Below, one piece after another: positions 1 through 6,202 of a stretch of DNA of 7,528 bases. The stretch spans positions 1 through 7,528 of the forward strand of contig CALNAE010000137.1 of NCBI GenBank assembly GCA_937874315.1, read 5' to 3'. The DNA comes from an uncultured Bifidobacterium sp. (GTDB lineage: Bacteria > Actinomycetota > Actinomycetes > Actinomycetales > Bifidobacteriaceae). The translations under genes and the position numbers were made by a program. A model generated the notes under the pieces. The model ran no database searches and had not been told where the DNA came from. It saw nothing but the letters and a program-made list of their open reading frames with translations. Position 1 is the first letter of the stretch. Each line of letters starts with the position of its first letter.

Positions 1-116
1 ACGGGCGCATGGCCGGAGCGCATCGAGTAGCGAAAGGTCCGCAGGTCCGGCGCGGCCTCGTAATTGACCGTCTCCACGCTCTTTCGTCTATATCCCGAGT
101 TCTCACTCATTCTCAT
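1..116 (-). CDS. Partial hypothetical protein, N-terminal 38 codons only
   Basis: Reading the minus strand, an open frame begins at ATG 116-114 and runs off the left edge of the window without a stop, so only the N-terminus is visible. The product starts MRMSENSGYRRKSVETVNYE and continues with AAPDLRTFRYSMRSGHAP. The residue mix is protein-like, with no signal peptide or membrane segment. Other possible starts are ATG 110-108 and GTG 77-75. None has a strong ribosome binding site; GGAA lies just before the first ATG and AAAGAG just before the GTG. An in-frame TAG at 135-137 bounds the frame upstream. It lies downstream of the HNH nuclease gene in the same orientation, with a 143-bp gap, and could be the next gene of that transcript. 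I do not recognise the family, and too little is visible to name a function. Confidence 0.5.
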   Translation of the reverse strand, partial: MRMSENSGYRRKSVETVNYEAAPDLRTFRYSMRSGHAP

Positions 117-134
117 TCGTTCCAGCCTGTTCGT

Positions 135-206
135 CTATGCAGCGGCACTTACCGGCTCTGCCGGTTCGTTCGTCACCTCATCCATCGCCACCTCATCCAT
201 CATCAC
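135..206 (-). other. Short acidic open frame ended by TAG just before the partial gene
   Basis: From GTG 206-204 (followed by two ATG codons) the minus strand encodes 23 codons ending in TAG at 137-135. The peptide contains MDEVAMDEV and then TNEPAEPVSAA. It is in the same frame as the partial gene starting at 116, with six sense codons between the TAG and that ATG. No convincing ribosome binding site is seen. It may be an acidic N-terminal extension of the neighbour cut off by an amber codon, a leader peptide, or simply non-coding sequence. The 15-bp repeat period, a multiple of three, weakly favours a coding past. Confidence 0.2.
174..201. repeat. 13-bp direct repeat with 15-bp period
   Basis: CACCTCATCCATC occurs at 174-186 and again at 189-201, separated by 2 bp. 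On the minus strand it falls inside the short acidic frame and gives the repeated residues MDEV. It lies between the HNH gene and the partial gene. A role as an operator cannot be excluded, but nothing supports one. Confidence 0.5.
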
Positions 207-259
207 TCGGCATTACGTCTTATTGACCGCGGGCACGCCAAGCTAACCGGCTGCTCCAA

Positions 260-1003
260 CTATCGCTTCGGCACCTCCTGCGCAGGGCACCCGTGCAACA
301 CGGCCTGCATGGCCCGTTTCTCCTGACTGGTGACGGTGAGACCGTATTTTTCCTTGACGCCTATCTGTCTGGCCACATAACCGCATCGGTACGAGCCGTT
401 CGTGGGCAGCCAGTACGCCGCCGAGGCGGATCCCTTCTCCTCGTTGGTTGGCCCGTCGACGGCGAGCAGGTTGTACATATCGTTGCCATACTGGTAACGC
501 TTGGCGGCATCCCAACGCTTCGCACCGGATTGCCACGCATTCTGCAATGCCACGACGTGGTCGATCTGAACGGCCTGACTCGTTTTCTCGCCACGGAGGA
601 AATGAATCGTCTTGCCGGTGTATGGATCATGCAGAACCCCTGATTTGACCTGGCAACTACCGCGACGTTTGTAGACGACATCGCTCAAATCGCGGACCAG
701 CACATGTTCCCGCACGTTGCAACTGCTGTTTCCCACGCTGGTCTGGTTATATCCGAAATCCTCGCGGTTGTATCCCGCCGCGCTCGGATGGTCGTCAATG
801 GTCAAACCGTCCAGCGCCTGCGCCGCCGGGCCGCTGGCGGTGTACTCCCCCGTCAATTCGCCGAGGGGATGGCTGATTTTCGGCAGCACCAGACCGATGG
901 TGATGCCGACGGCCACGGCAATCACCAATAGGATCAACAGTCGTTCCAAAGGTCCTGAGCCGTTGAATCGACGCCGGCGGAAATGTGGATCGGAGAATGT
1001 CAT
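260..1003 (-). CDS. Membrane-anchored HNH family endonuclease (DUF1524/GmrSD C-terminal type)
   Basis: This 247-residue protein has a basic N-terminus (RRRR at 9-12), one hydrophobic segment at about 22-40 and then a long polar region. That suggests a signal anchor or uncleaved signal with the rest outside the cell. The HNH-like core has IDHVVAL at 147-153, with D148 and H149 as likely catalytic or metal-site residues. NA at 155-156, YNLLAV at 177-182 and TNEEKG at 186-191 follow, then YWLP at 197-200. This order is typical of the DUF1524 family, whose members are predicted or known to cut DNA through a beta-beta-alpha-metal fold. All four cysteines (95, 117, 207, 239) follow the membrane segment, as expected if two disulfides form outside the cell. 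The start has no clear ribosome binding site (only GGG about 11 bases upstream), so the exact N-terminus is uncertain. It lies 29 bp behind the aldo/keto reductase on the same strand and is probably co-transcribed. The substrate is unknown; nutrient nuclease, DNA uptake and competition are all possible. Confidence 0.85.
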   Translation of the reverse strand: MTFSDPHFRRRRFNGSGPLERLLILLVIAVAVGITIGLVLPKISHPLGELTGEYTASGPAAQALDGLTIDDHPSAAGYNREDFGYNQTSVGNSSCNVREHVLVRDLSDVVYKRRGSCQVKSGVLHDPYTGKTIHFLRGEKTSQAVQIDHVVALQNAWQSGAKRWDAAKRYQYGNDMYNLLAVDGPTNEEKGSASAAYWLPTNGSYRCGYVARQIGVKEKYGLTVTSQEKRAMQAVLHGCPAQEVPKR

Positions 1004-1032
1004 AGTATCTACTACCCGGTTACCCGTATCGA

Positions 1033-1893
1033 TCAGGAATACGAGAATGTCATCGGATCGTGGCCGGCACGTCGAGGGCCGTCGAGCGCATCGATCCGCC
1101 GATGCTCCTCAGGGGTCAACGCGAAGCCGAAGAGATCGAGATTCTCACGTTGACGCCTGGCATGCACCGATTTTGGAATGATGATCGTCCCATTCTCGAT
1201 ATGCCACCTCAAAATCACCTGAGCCGCCGAAACATGATGATCCGCTGCGATACCGCCGATGACGCCATCGCCCGCGCCAAGGTCCGCTCCCCGGGCCATC
1301 GGCGAGTATGCCTCGACGGCTATGCCGTGATCACGGCAATATGCGACGACCTCGCGCTGCTGCCACGTGGGGTGCAACTCGATCTGGTCCACAGCGGGCC
1401 ACTCGCCGGTCTCATCGTGCAGTCTCTGCAAATGTTCCGGCAGAAAATTACATACGCCCAGCGTCCGGACCCTGCCTTCGTCGCGCAGCAGGTCGAAGGC
1501 TCTCCAACTTTCCGAACTACGCCAGTCGAATGGCGTCGGCCAGTGCAGCATATACATATCCACATAATCCAGCTGGAGCAAACGCAACTGCCGATCAAAA
1601 GCCTTGAGGGTGCTGTCATAGCCCTGTTCCGAATCACGGAGCTTCGTCGTCACCCAAACGGCTTCGCGTCGTTCGCCTCGGTTCATCCGCGTGTCGACAA
1701 GCGCTCGGCCCAGACCGGCCTCGTTGCCGTACCCCGCGGCACCATCGATATGTCTGTACCCGGCCGCGAGCGCGCTGCTCACCACCGATTCGGTTTCGTC
1801 GTCGTCGATACGCAGTATCCCCAACCCGATCTGCGGAATCCCGTTGCCGTCATTGAGCCGGATCGTCGGCACGCTCTGTTGACCGTCCTGCAT
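1033..1893 (-). CDS. Aldo/keto reductase (AKR5-like, 2,5-diketogluconate reductase type)
   Basis: This 286-residue protein has the usual length of the family and should fold as a TIM barrel that reduces aldehydes or ketones with NADPH in the cytoplasm. The catalytic tetrad is intact: D50 (in RHIDGAAGYGNE), Y55, K84 (in VTTKLRD) and H117 (in YMLHWP). IGLGIL at 22-27 is the typical first strand. Near the C-terminus, IIIPKSVHARRQREN carries the basic cofactor-binding stretch. The open frame extends upstream to 2031, but ATG 1893 is preferred. It is preceded by AGGGAG (1907-1902, 8-base spacing) and the protein aligns with the family from there, while the 46 extra residues look non-homologous. 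The gene is divergent from the iron operon and sits upstream of the HNH gene. The substrate cannot be told from sequence; methylglyoxal or other small carbonyls are common for this subgroup. Confidence 0.93.
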   Translation of the reverse strand: MQDGQQSVPTIRLNDGNGIPQIGLGILRIDDDETESVVSSALAAGYRHIDGAAGYGNEAGLGRALVDTRMNRGERREAVWVTTKLRDSEQGYDSTLKAFDRQLRLLQLDYVDMYMLHWPTPFDWRSSESWRAFDLLRDEGRVRTLGVCNFLPEHLQRLHDETGEWPAVDQIELHPTWQQREVVAYCRDHGIAVEAYSPMARGADLGAGDGVIGGIAADHHVSAAQVILRWHIENGTIIIPKSVHARRQRENLDLFGFALTPEEHRRIDALDGPRRAGHDPMTFSYS

Positions 1894-1897
1894 CGTT

Positions 1898-1908
1898 CTC
1901 TCTCCCTT
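1898..1908 (-). promoter_or_regulatory. Ribosome binding site that fixes the aldo/keto reductase start
   Basis: On the minus strand the purine run AAGGGAGAGAG lies directly before the ATG at 1893-1891, with its AGGGAG core 8 bases away. It is the strongest Shine-Dalgarno match in this region and is why the start was placed here rather than at the upstream ATG at 2031. Confidence 0.8.
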
Positions 1909-1951
1909 CCCATATACCCGCATGCCGCACCGACATGCCCTGGGATCGGCA

Positions 1952-2003
1952 CTGCTCACCGATTGTACGGCAAACCTCTCGAAGTCGCGCATACGGTGAG
2001 CAG
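1952..2003 (-). promoter_or_regulatory. Candidate aldo/keto reductase promoter bracketed by a 10-bp inverted repeat
   Basis: CTGCTCACCG at 1952-1961 and CGGTGAGCAG at 1994-2003 are exact reverse complements separated by 32 bp. Their centres are 42 bp apart, about four helical turns. On the minus strand, TACAAT (1967-1962) matches the -10 consensus at five of six positions and directly abuts the inner end of the 1952-1961 arm. The -35 region is weak (about GCGCGA at 1990-1985 with a 17-bp spacer). The arms therefore flank a plausible promoter reading toward the aldo/keto reductase, as a two-site operator for a looping or dimer-pair regulator would. A transcribed stem-loop is the alternative. 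No regulator is encoded in the window. Confidence 0.4.
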
Positions 2004-2020
2004 CCCATACCACACGCATC

Positions 2021-2042
2021 TGCGTTAGCACACAATGCGTTA
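2021..2042. repeat. TGCGTTA direct repeat in the divergent regulatory region
   Basis: TGCGTTA occurs at 2021-2027 and 2036-2042, a 15-bp period. The first copy also closes a small palindrome, ACGCA-TC-TGCGT, at 2014-2025. It lies between the two divergent promoters and could be an activator or repressor site, but the motif is short and may be chance. Confidence 0.3.
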
Positions 2043-2076
2043 AAGAACAAGTCTGTTATAGGCGGCGGCAAGTTGA

Positions 2077-2108
2077 TATATTGACGGCAGTTTTGCGTGG
2101 GAAATCAT
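2077..2108 (+). promoter_or_regulatory. Candidate promoter(s) of the iron-siderophore operon
   Basis: Two overlapping possibilities read toward the lipoprotein gene. The first is -35 TTGACG (2081-2086, five of six to consensus), a 16-bp spacer and -10 AATCAT (2103-2108, four of six), giving a start near 2115. The second is an isolated -10-like TATATT (2077-2082) with no good -35, giving a start near 2089. In either case the 2095-2116 palindrome lies over the -10 element or just downstream of the start. Position and match quality are the only evidence. Confidence 0.4.
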
Positions 2109-2116
2109 TCCCACGC
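2095..2116. promoter_or_regulatory. Perfect 9-4-9 palindrome, likely operator of the iron operon
   Basis: GCGTGGGAA (2095-2103) and TTCCCACGC (2108-2116) are exact reverse complements around ATCA. The centre is 36 bp before the lipoprotein start codon and overlaps the best -10 candidate, so a protein bound here would block transcription. The core reads AATCATT (AATGATT on the other strand), which recalls the centre of Fur and Zur boxes, but the outer GCGTGGG/CCCACGC arms do not fit those boxes or the TTAGGTTAGGCTAACCTAA-type DtxR/IdeR box. A TetR-like or other dimeric repressor is equally possible, as is an RNA hairpin in the leader. Iron control is inferred from the genes downstream. Confidence 0.6.
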
Positions 2117-2130
2117 GTTCCCACTCGATC

Positions 2131-2136
2131 AAGGAG
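2131..2136 (+). promoter_or_regulatory. Ribosome binding site of the siderophore-binding lipoprotein
   Basis: AAGGAG is followed by five bases and then ATG 2142-2144. This decides the start against the in-frame upstream ATG at 2097, which lies inside the palindrome, and against the internal ATG at residue 19, which has no Shine-Dalgarno sequence. Confidence 0.85.
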
Positions 2137-2141
2137 CACTG

Positions 2142-3263
2142 ATGTCGCTGATGCACACGAACCGGTCACTTCCCCCATTCGACGGTTACACCCGCATGAG
2201 GCCCGAACGAACACCTCGACGGGTACGCGCCATCGCCGCGTTGATCATTGCCACCACCACGCTCGCCGGCTGTGGAGCCTCGAGCACGACCGGCTCACAG
2301 GCGGATTCGCAGCATTCGACGGCGGCAAGCGGCACAACCGGCTCGTTCCCGGTCAGCATCACCCATCGCTACGGTACGACCACCATATCGTCACGTCCCA
2401 CGCGGATAGCGACCGTCGGGTGGGCCAGCGATGACAACCTCATCGCCTTGGGCAAGGTGCCGGTCAGTATCGCGAAAAACACCTACGGAAAAACGGTTGA
2501 CGGTGGATTCCTGCCTTGGACGAAGGCCGCGCTCGACAAGATGGGCGTGTCCGCGAAGAACATGCCGCAGCTGCACGACGAATCCGACGACATCGACGCC
2601 GAGGCCATCGCCACCGTGAAACCGGACCTTATCATCGGTCTGCAGTCCGGAATGACCAAGGAGCAATACGGAACGCTCAGTGTTATAGCGCCGACGATCG
2701 CCTATCAGAAGGTCTCGTGGGGAGACCCGTGGCGCGGTATGATCACTACCACGGCGAAGGCCATTGGCGAACCAAGCAAAGGCAAGAAGCTCATCGCCGG
2801 CCTTGAGCAGCGCATCGACGCCGCCGTGGCGCAATATCCGCAAATCAAGGGGAAGACCGCCGCGGTGATGTATTTCGACGCATCCAAGCTCTCCCAGTTC
2901 AGCGTGTACACCACCACCGACGTCCGTCCGCAATATCTCAACGATTTGGGAATGAAAACACCGGCCTCCGTGACCGCGCTGTCGAAAACCACGAAGAACT
3001 TCTATACCGACGTCTCTTCGGAACATGCCGACCAGTTCAAGGACGTCGACGTCATTGTCACCTATGGTACGCCGGGACTATTCAAGGCGATGCAGCGCGA
3101 TCCGCTGCTATCCACCATCCCGGCGGTTAAACGCGGATCCGTGGTGGTGATCGACAGCACCAGTACCCTCGCCAATGCCCTTGATCCCTCGGCGCTCTCG
3201 ATTCGCGCAACCGTGGACCAGTATGCGAAGCTGCTGGGAGCCGCCGCCTCTCGGGTCAAATGA
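2142..3263 (+). CDS. Siderophore/ferric iron ABC transporter substrate-binding lipoprotein
   Basis: This 373-residue lipoprotein is the extracellular receptor of the iron uptake system. It has a long basic n-region (RPERTPRRVR at 20-29), a hydrophobic stretch at about 30-42 and the lipobox LAGC with lipidated C44. A Ser/Thr/Gly-rich linker at about 45-68 leads into a FepB/FhuD-type class III binding fold. Family marks are RIATVGWASDDNLIALG (88-104), the first-lobe strand where ligand contacts often lie, and EAIATVKPDLIIG (154-166). The C-terminal part has VKRGSVVVIDS and an alpha-helical end. The fold, with one linking helix between the lobes, is known for ferric-siderophore and cobalamin receptors; the exact ligand is not readable. 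ATG 2142 is chosen for its AAGGAG. The stop overlaps the next gene by four bases. A possible counterpart is the first gene of the sifABCDE-type locus reported in Bifidobacterium breve, from memory and not verified. Confidence 0.93.
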   Translation: MSLMHTNRSLPPFDGYTRMRPERTPRRVRAIAALIIATTTLAGCGASSTTGSQADSQHSTAASGTTGSFPVSITHRYGTTTISSRPTRIATVGWASDDNLIALGKVPVSIAKNTYGKTVDGGFLPWTKAALDKMGVSAKNMPQLHDESDDIDAEAIATVKPDLIIGLQSGMTKEQYGTLSVIAPTIAYQKVSWGDPWRGMITTTAKAIGEPSKGKKLIAGLEQRIDAAVAQYPQIKGKTAAVMYFDASKLSQFSVYTTTDVRPQYLNDLGMKTPASVTALSKTTKNFYTDVSSEHADQFKDVDVIVTYGTPGLFKAMQRDPLLSTIPAVKRGSVVVIDSTSTLANALDPSALSIRATVDQYAKLLGAAASRVK

Positions 3264-4258
3264 TGAGGCATCAGCGCACGCTGATCACCGCGATCGCACT
3301 GACCGTTTCCATTCTGATGGTCTGTTGGCTATCGATATCGTTGGGATCACGAACGGTCGGAATACGTGATATCACCGCGGCTTTCACAACCGATACCCAA
3401 ACCATCACCCTTTCGGCAATCAGATTGCGTGTTCCACGCACCGCGCTTGGACTTTTGGTCGGTGCAGGACTAGGGGTTGCGGGAGCATTGCTGCAGGGCA
3501 TGTCACGTAATCCATTGGCTGATCCGTCGATTCTGGGATTGAACAGCGGCGCGGCGTTCGCCATCGTTTGCGCCATCGCGTTCGCGGATTTATCCACTCC
3601 CATTCAATATGTCTGGGTGGCCATGGCAGGCAGCGCATTGACCGCGCTGTTGGTGTGGTTTGCCGCGTCCATAGGACGGTTCGGTCCCACGCCGATGTCA
3701 CTTACGCTTGCCGGAGCTGTAATCAGCGCAATGCTTACGTCATTCACCTCCGCGATTCTGCTGCCACGTGTGAATGTCATCAACTCATACCGGTTCTGGC
3801 AGGTTGGAGGAATATCCGGAGCCCGGTTCTCATTAATGCTTCCCATGCTGCCGATTCTCATCATCGGATTCGTGTTGGCATTGGCCTCGGCACACTCGCT
3901 TGACGCACTGGCGCTAGGCGATGAGCTGGCGGCGGGCTTGGGCACACGCGTCAGCATCGCGCGTGCCCAAGCATGGCTTGCCGCAATCCTACTATGTTCG
4001 AGCTGCACGGCGTTGGCGGGCCCGATAGGCTTCGTCGGACTGGTCGTTCCCCATGCGGCACGGCTCATCACGGGTTCCGATTATCGACGCATTATGCCGG
4101 CAAGCGCACTGATCGGCGCATTGCTGCTGGTTTTCGCCGATGTGGTGGGGCGGGTCGTCACCAGACCGGCCGACGTCGAGGTCGGGATTGTGACCGCGCT
4201 GATCGGCGCGCCGATATTCGTCTGGCTGACCTGCCGTCGCACGCAGACTGAGGTCTGA
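3260..4258 (+). CDS. FecCD-family siderophore ABC transporter permease, first subunit
   Basis: This 332-residue integral membrane protein is of the BtuC/FecCD type, normally about ten transmembrane helices per subunit. The first helix is at about 8-28. RVPR at 57-60, GALLQGMSRNPLADPSILG (75-93) and the following LNSGAAFAIV are the family hallmarks near helices 2-3. Near the C-terminus, ALGDELAAGLGTRV is the cytoplasmic coupling region that docks on the ATPase. GPIGFVGLVVPHAARLI and VEVGIVTALIGAPIFVWL mark the last helices. The ATG overlaps the preceding stop in ATGA with no strong ribosome binding site, so translation is probably coupled to the lipoprotein gene; a second ATG follows at once (3263). 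It should pair with the next permease to form a heterodimeric channel. Confidence 0.95.
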   Translation: MMRHQRTLITAIALTVSILMVCWLSISLGSRTVGIRDITAAFTTDTQTITLSAIRLRVPRTALGLLVGAGLGVAGALLQGMSRNPLADPSILGLNSGAAFAIVCAIAFADLSTPIQYVWVAMAGSALTALLVWFAASIGRFGPTPMSLTLAGAVISAMLTSFTSAILLPRVNVINSYRFWQVGGISGARFSLMLPMLPILIIGFVLALASAHSLDALALGDELAAGLGTRVSIARAQAWLAAILLCSSCTALAGPIGFVGLVVPHAARLITGSDYRRIMPASALIGALLLVFADVVGRVVTRPADVEVGIVTALIGAPIFVWLTCRRTQTEV

Positions 4259-4259
4259 A

Positions 4260-5348
4260 ATGAATAACACGATCACGAACGCATCCGATACCCCACAGGG
4301 CGGCAAACAGCAGCCCGTCGCACCGCTTACGCTCCAGTTGCGTCGCATACGCCGGAACACCTGGCTGCGAATCATATATGTCACCGGCGCGCTGATCGGC
4401 ACGGCCGTAGTACTGACGTTTGCAGATCTGATGTTTGGCCATGACGTGTACCGCCTCGACGACGTTGTAGCCGTGATAAGCGGACGAGATGTCCCCGGCC
4501 TCAGCTTTATCATCGGCTCGTTGCGGCTTCCCCGCGTGCTTATCGGGGTGTTGTCCGGCTTCGCATTCGGCATGGCTGGCAGCTGCTTTCAGCATCTACT
4601 GGGCAACGTGCTGGCCAGCCCGGATGTCATCGGCATCACCGCCGGAGCCAATACCACGGCGGTTTTCGCGATTATTATTTTGGGGTGGTCGGGCATGCCG
4701 CTGGCCGGGGCGTCCGTCTGCGGTGGACTGCTCACCGCCGCAGCGGTCCTAGCATTGTCATGGCACGGCAGCTTTTCTTCCAACAGACTGATTCTCATCG
4801 GCATCGGCATCGCCGCAGCGCTGAATGCACTGAGCTCGTGGCTACTGGTCAGGGCGGATCAATGGGATATCCAGACCGCCTCACGCTGGTTGACGGGAAG
4901 CCTTGCGTCCGCGAGCTGGATGGACGTTGGTCCTCTGGCCGTCTGCGTGCTCGTCGTCGGTCCGGCACTGCAAGTGCTTGAGTACCATATCGATGCGCTT
5001 CGGCTGGGAACGACCATGGCTCGCGGGCTGGGAGTCCGCACGAACCGAGTACAGGGACTGACCATTGTTTTGGCCGTATTCATGCTGTCGGTGGCCACAT
5101 CTATCAGCGGGCCCATCGCATTCGTATCGTTTCTGGCGGGACCAATAGCACGTCATCTCACCGGTCCTTCACGACCGAACCTGTTGCAGGCCGGGTTGTG
5201 CGGCTCCTGCATCGTGTTGCTCGCCGACATCGTCGCCCAGCACATCCCACCTACGCAATTACCAGTAGGGATCATCACCAGCGTCATCGGAGGGCCGATG
5301 CTCATGCTGCTGATGATCCGCAACGCACAAGGTAAGGAGTCCCGATGA
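4260..5348 (+). CDS. FecCD-family siderophore ABC transporter permease, second subunit
   Basis: This 362-residue permease is the partner of the preceding one, with one spacer base between the genes and a GAGG (4250-4253) six bases before its ATG. It has a polar N-terminal tail of about 35 residues, ending in the basic LRRIRRNTWLR, before the first helix at about 38-55. Family motifs are RLPR (89-92), GSCFQHLLGNVLASPDVIG (107-125) and TAGAN. The usual RNPLA.P becomes GNVLASP, a change often seen in the second subunit of such pairs. The coupling region MARGLGVRTNRVQG is followed by GPIAFVSFLAGPIARHL and LPVGIITSVIGGPMLMLLMI, which are diagnostic of the family. Function: transmembrane passage of the ferric siderophore, powered by the next gene product. 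Confidence 0.95.
   Translation: MNNTITNASDTPQGGKQQPVAPLTLQLRRIRRNTWLRIIYVTGALIGTAVVLTFADLMFGHDVYRLDDVVAVISGRDVPGLSFIIGSLRLPRVLIGVLSGFAFGMAGSCFQHLLGNVLASPDVIGITAGANTTAVFAIIILGWSGMPLAGASVCGGLLTAAAVLALSWHGSFSSNRLILIGIGIAAALNALSSWLLVRADQWDIQTASRWLTGSLASASWMDVGPLAVCVLVVGPALQVLEYHIDALRLGTTMARGLGVRTNRVQGLTIVLAVFMLSVATSISGPIAFVSFLAGPIARHLTGPSRPNLLQAGLCGSCIVLLADIVAQHIPPTQLPVGIITSVIGGPMLMLLMIRNAQGKESR
5334..5339 (+). promoter_or_regulatory. Ribosome binding site of the ATPase gene inside the preceding permease gene
   Basis: AAGGAG lies five bases before ATG 5345-5347 and inside the last codons of the second permease. The ATG itself overlaps the permease stop (ATGA). The overlap together with a strong site suggests that this subunit is both coupled and independently initiated. 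Confidence 0.75.
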
Positions 5349-6202
5349 GCGTCATTCTCAAAGACGGCGGACACAGCCACTCAACGCACCATGTCACGGC
5401 GACGAGTCTGTCATTGGCCTACGGCCACCGACGCGTGGTCGAGAACGTCGATCTGGCGGTTCCCGACCATCAGATCGGCTCGATCATCGGCCCGAACGGC
5501 AGCGGAAAGTCGACCGTGCTCAAGGCGTTGTCGCGATTGATGACGCCGGAACGAGGGACCGTGACGTTGGACGGCAGATCGATCAACACCATGCCGACTC
5601 GGGAAGTCGCACAGAAGCTGGGACTGCTGCCACAATCCGCCAACGCGCCGGAAGGCATCACCATCGCCGAATTGGTCATGCGCGGACGTTATCCCTATCA
5701 TCGCTTCGGACAACGCTGGGACAAGGCCGACGAACGCGCCTTGAGCCACGCTTTGGAGGCGACGGGATTATCCGACATATCCGATCGTCCGGTCGATGGC
5801 GTGTCCGGAGGCCAACGGCAACGCGCCTGGATCGCCCTCGCGCTCGCCCAGGAGACCGACGTGATGTTACTCGATGAGCCGACCACGTTCCTTGATATCG
5901 CCTATCAATTCGAAGTGCTCGATCTGCTGAGCGATCTCAACGCTCAGGAAGGAGTCACCATTGTGATGGTGCTGCATGATCTCAATCTCGCTGCGCGGTA
6001 TTCGGACTGGATGCTGGCTATGCACGACGGACGACGTGCGGCATTCGGCACACCGAACGAGGTAATCACCGAACAACTGATGCATGCGGTGTTCGGACTG
6101 CACGCGACGGTCGAACTCGCCAAGGGAACGAACACGCCCGTTGTATTCCCCTCGCCACAACACAGCCTGCGGGCCCGCCGCAGCGACATAACCACGTCAT
6201 GA
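5345..6202 (+). CDS. FecE/FepC-type siderophore ABC transporter ATP-binding protein
   Basis: This 285-residue nucleotide-binding subunit hydrolyses ATP on the cytoplasmic face of the permease pair. All expected elements are intact: Walker A GPNGSGKST (49-57), Q-loop LLPQ with Q97, signature VSGGQRQRAW (153-162), Walker B VMLLDEPT (173-180) with E178 as catalytic base, D-loop FLD (182-184) and switch histidine H211 in VLHDLN. RGRYPYHRFGQRW (113-125) is the stretch typical of siderophore and haem importer ATPases of the FecE group. The N-terminus holds HSHSTHH at 10-16, which is unusual and could bind metal, though this is speculative. The ATG overlaps the permease stop in ATGA and is backed by AAGGAG. 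Confidence 0.96.
   Translation: MSVILKDGGHSHSTHHVTATSLSLAYGHRRVVENVDLAVPDHQIGSIIGPNGSGKSTVLKALSRLMTPERGTVTLDGRSINTMPTREVAQKLGLLPQSANAPEGITIAELVMRGRYPYHRFGQRWDKADERALSHALEATGLSDISDRPVDGVSGGQRQRAWIALALAQETDVMLLDEPTTFLDIAYQFEVLDLLSDLNAQEGVTIVMVLHDLNLAARYSDWMLAMHDGRRAAFGTPNEVITEQLMHAVFGLHATVELAKGTNTPVVFPSPQHSLRARRSDITTS

Noticed and set aside
151..165. Small hairpin ACCGGC-TCT-GCCGGT as a terminator of the nuclease gene
   Set aside because: The stem is only 6 bp and is not followed by a T-run on either strand; it may just reflect codon repetition in the short acidic frame.
1060..2028. Long plus-strand open frame of 322 codons opposite the aldo/keto reductase
   Set aside because: It lies antisense to a gene with an intact catalytic tetrad, has no recognisable motif and no good ribosome binding site; long shadow frames are common in GC-rich DNA.
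1894..2031. 46-residue N-terminal extension of the aldo/keto reductase
   Set aside because: The strong AGGGAG site and the family's usual start both point to ATG 1893, and the extension overlaps the probable promoter and inverted repeat.
2095..2116. DtxR/IdeR iron box
   Set aside because: The sequence lacks the TTAGG...CCTAA arms of that box, although the palindrome itself is kept as an operator candidate.
2391..3026. Minus-strand open frame of 211 codons inside the lipoprotein gene
   Set aside because: It is a shadow of the plus-strand binding-protein gene and shows no family features.
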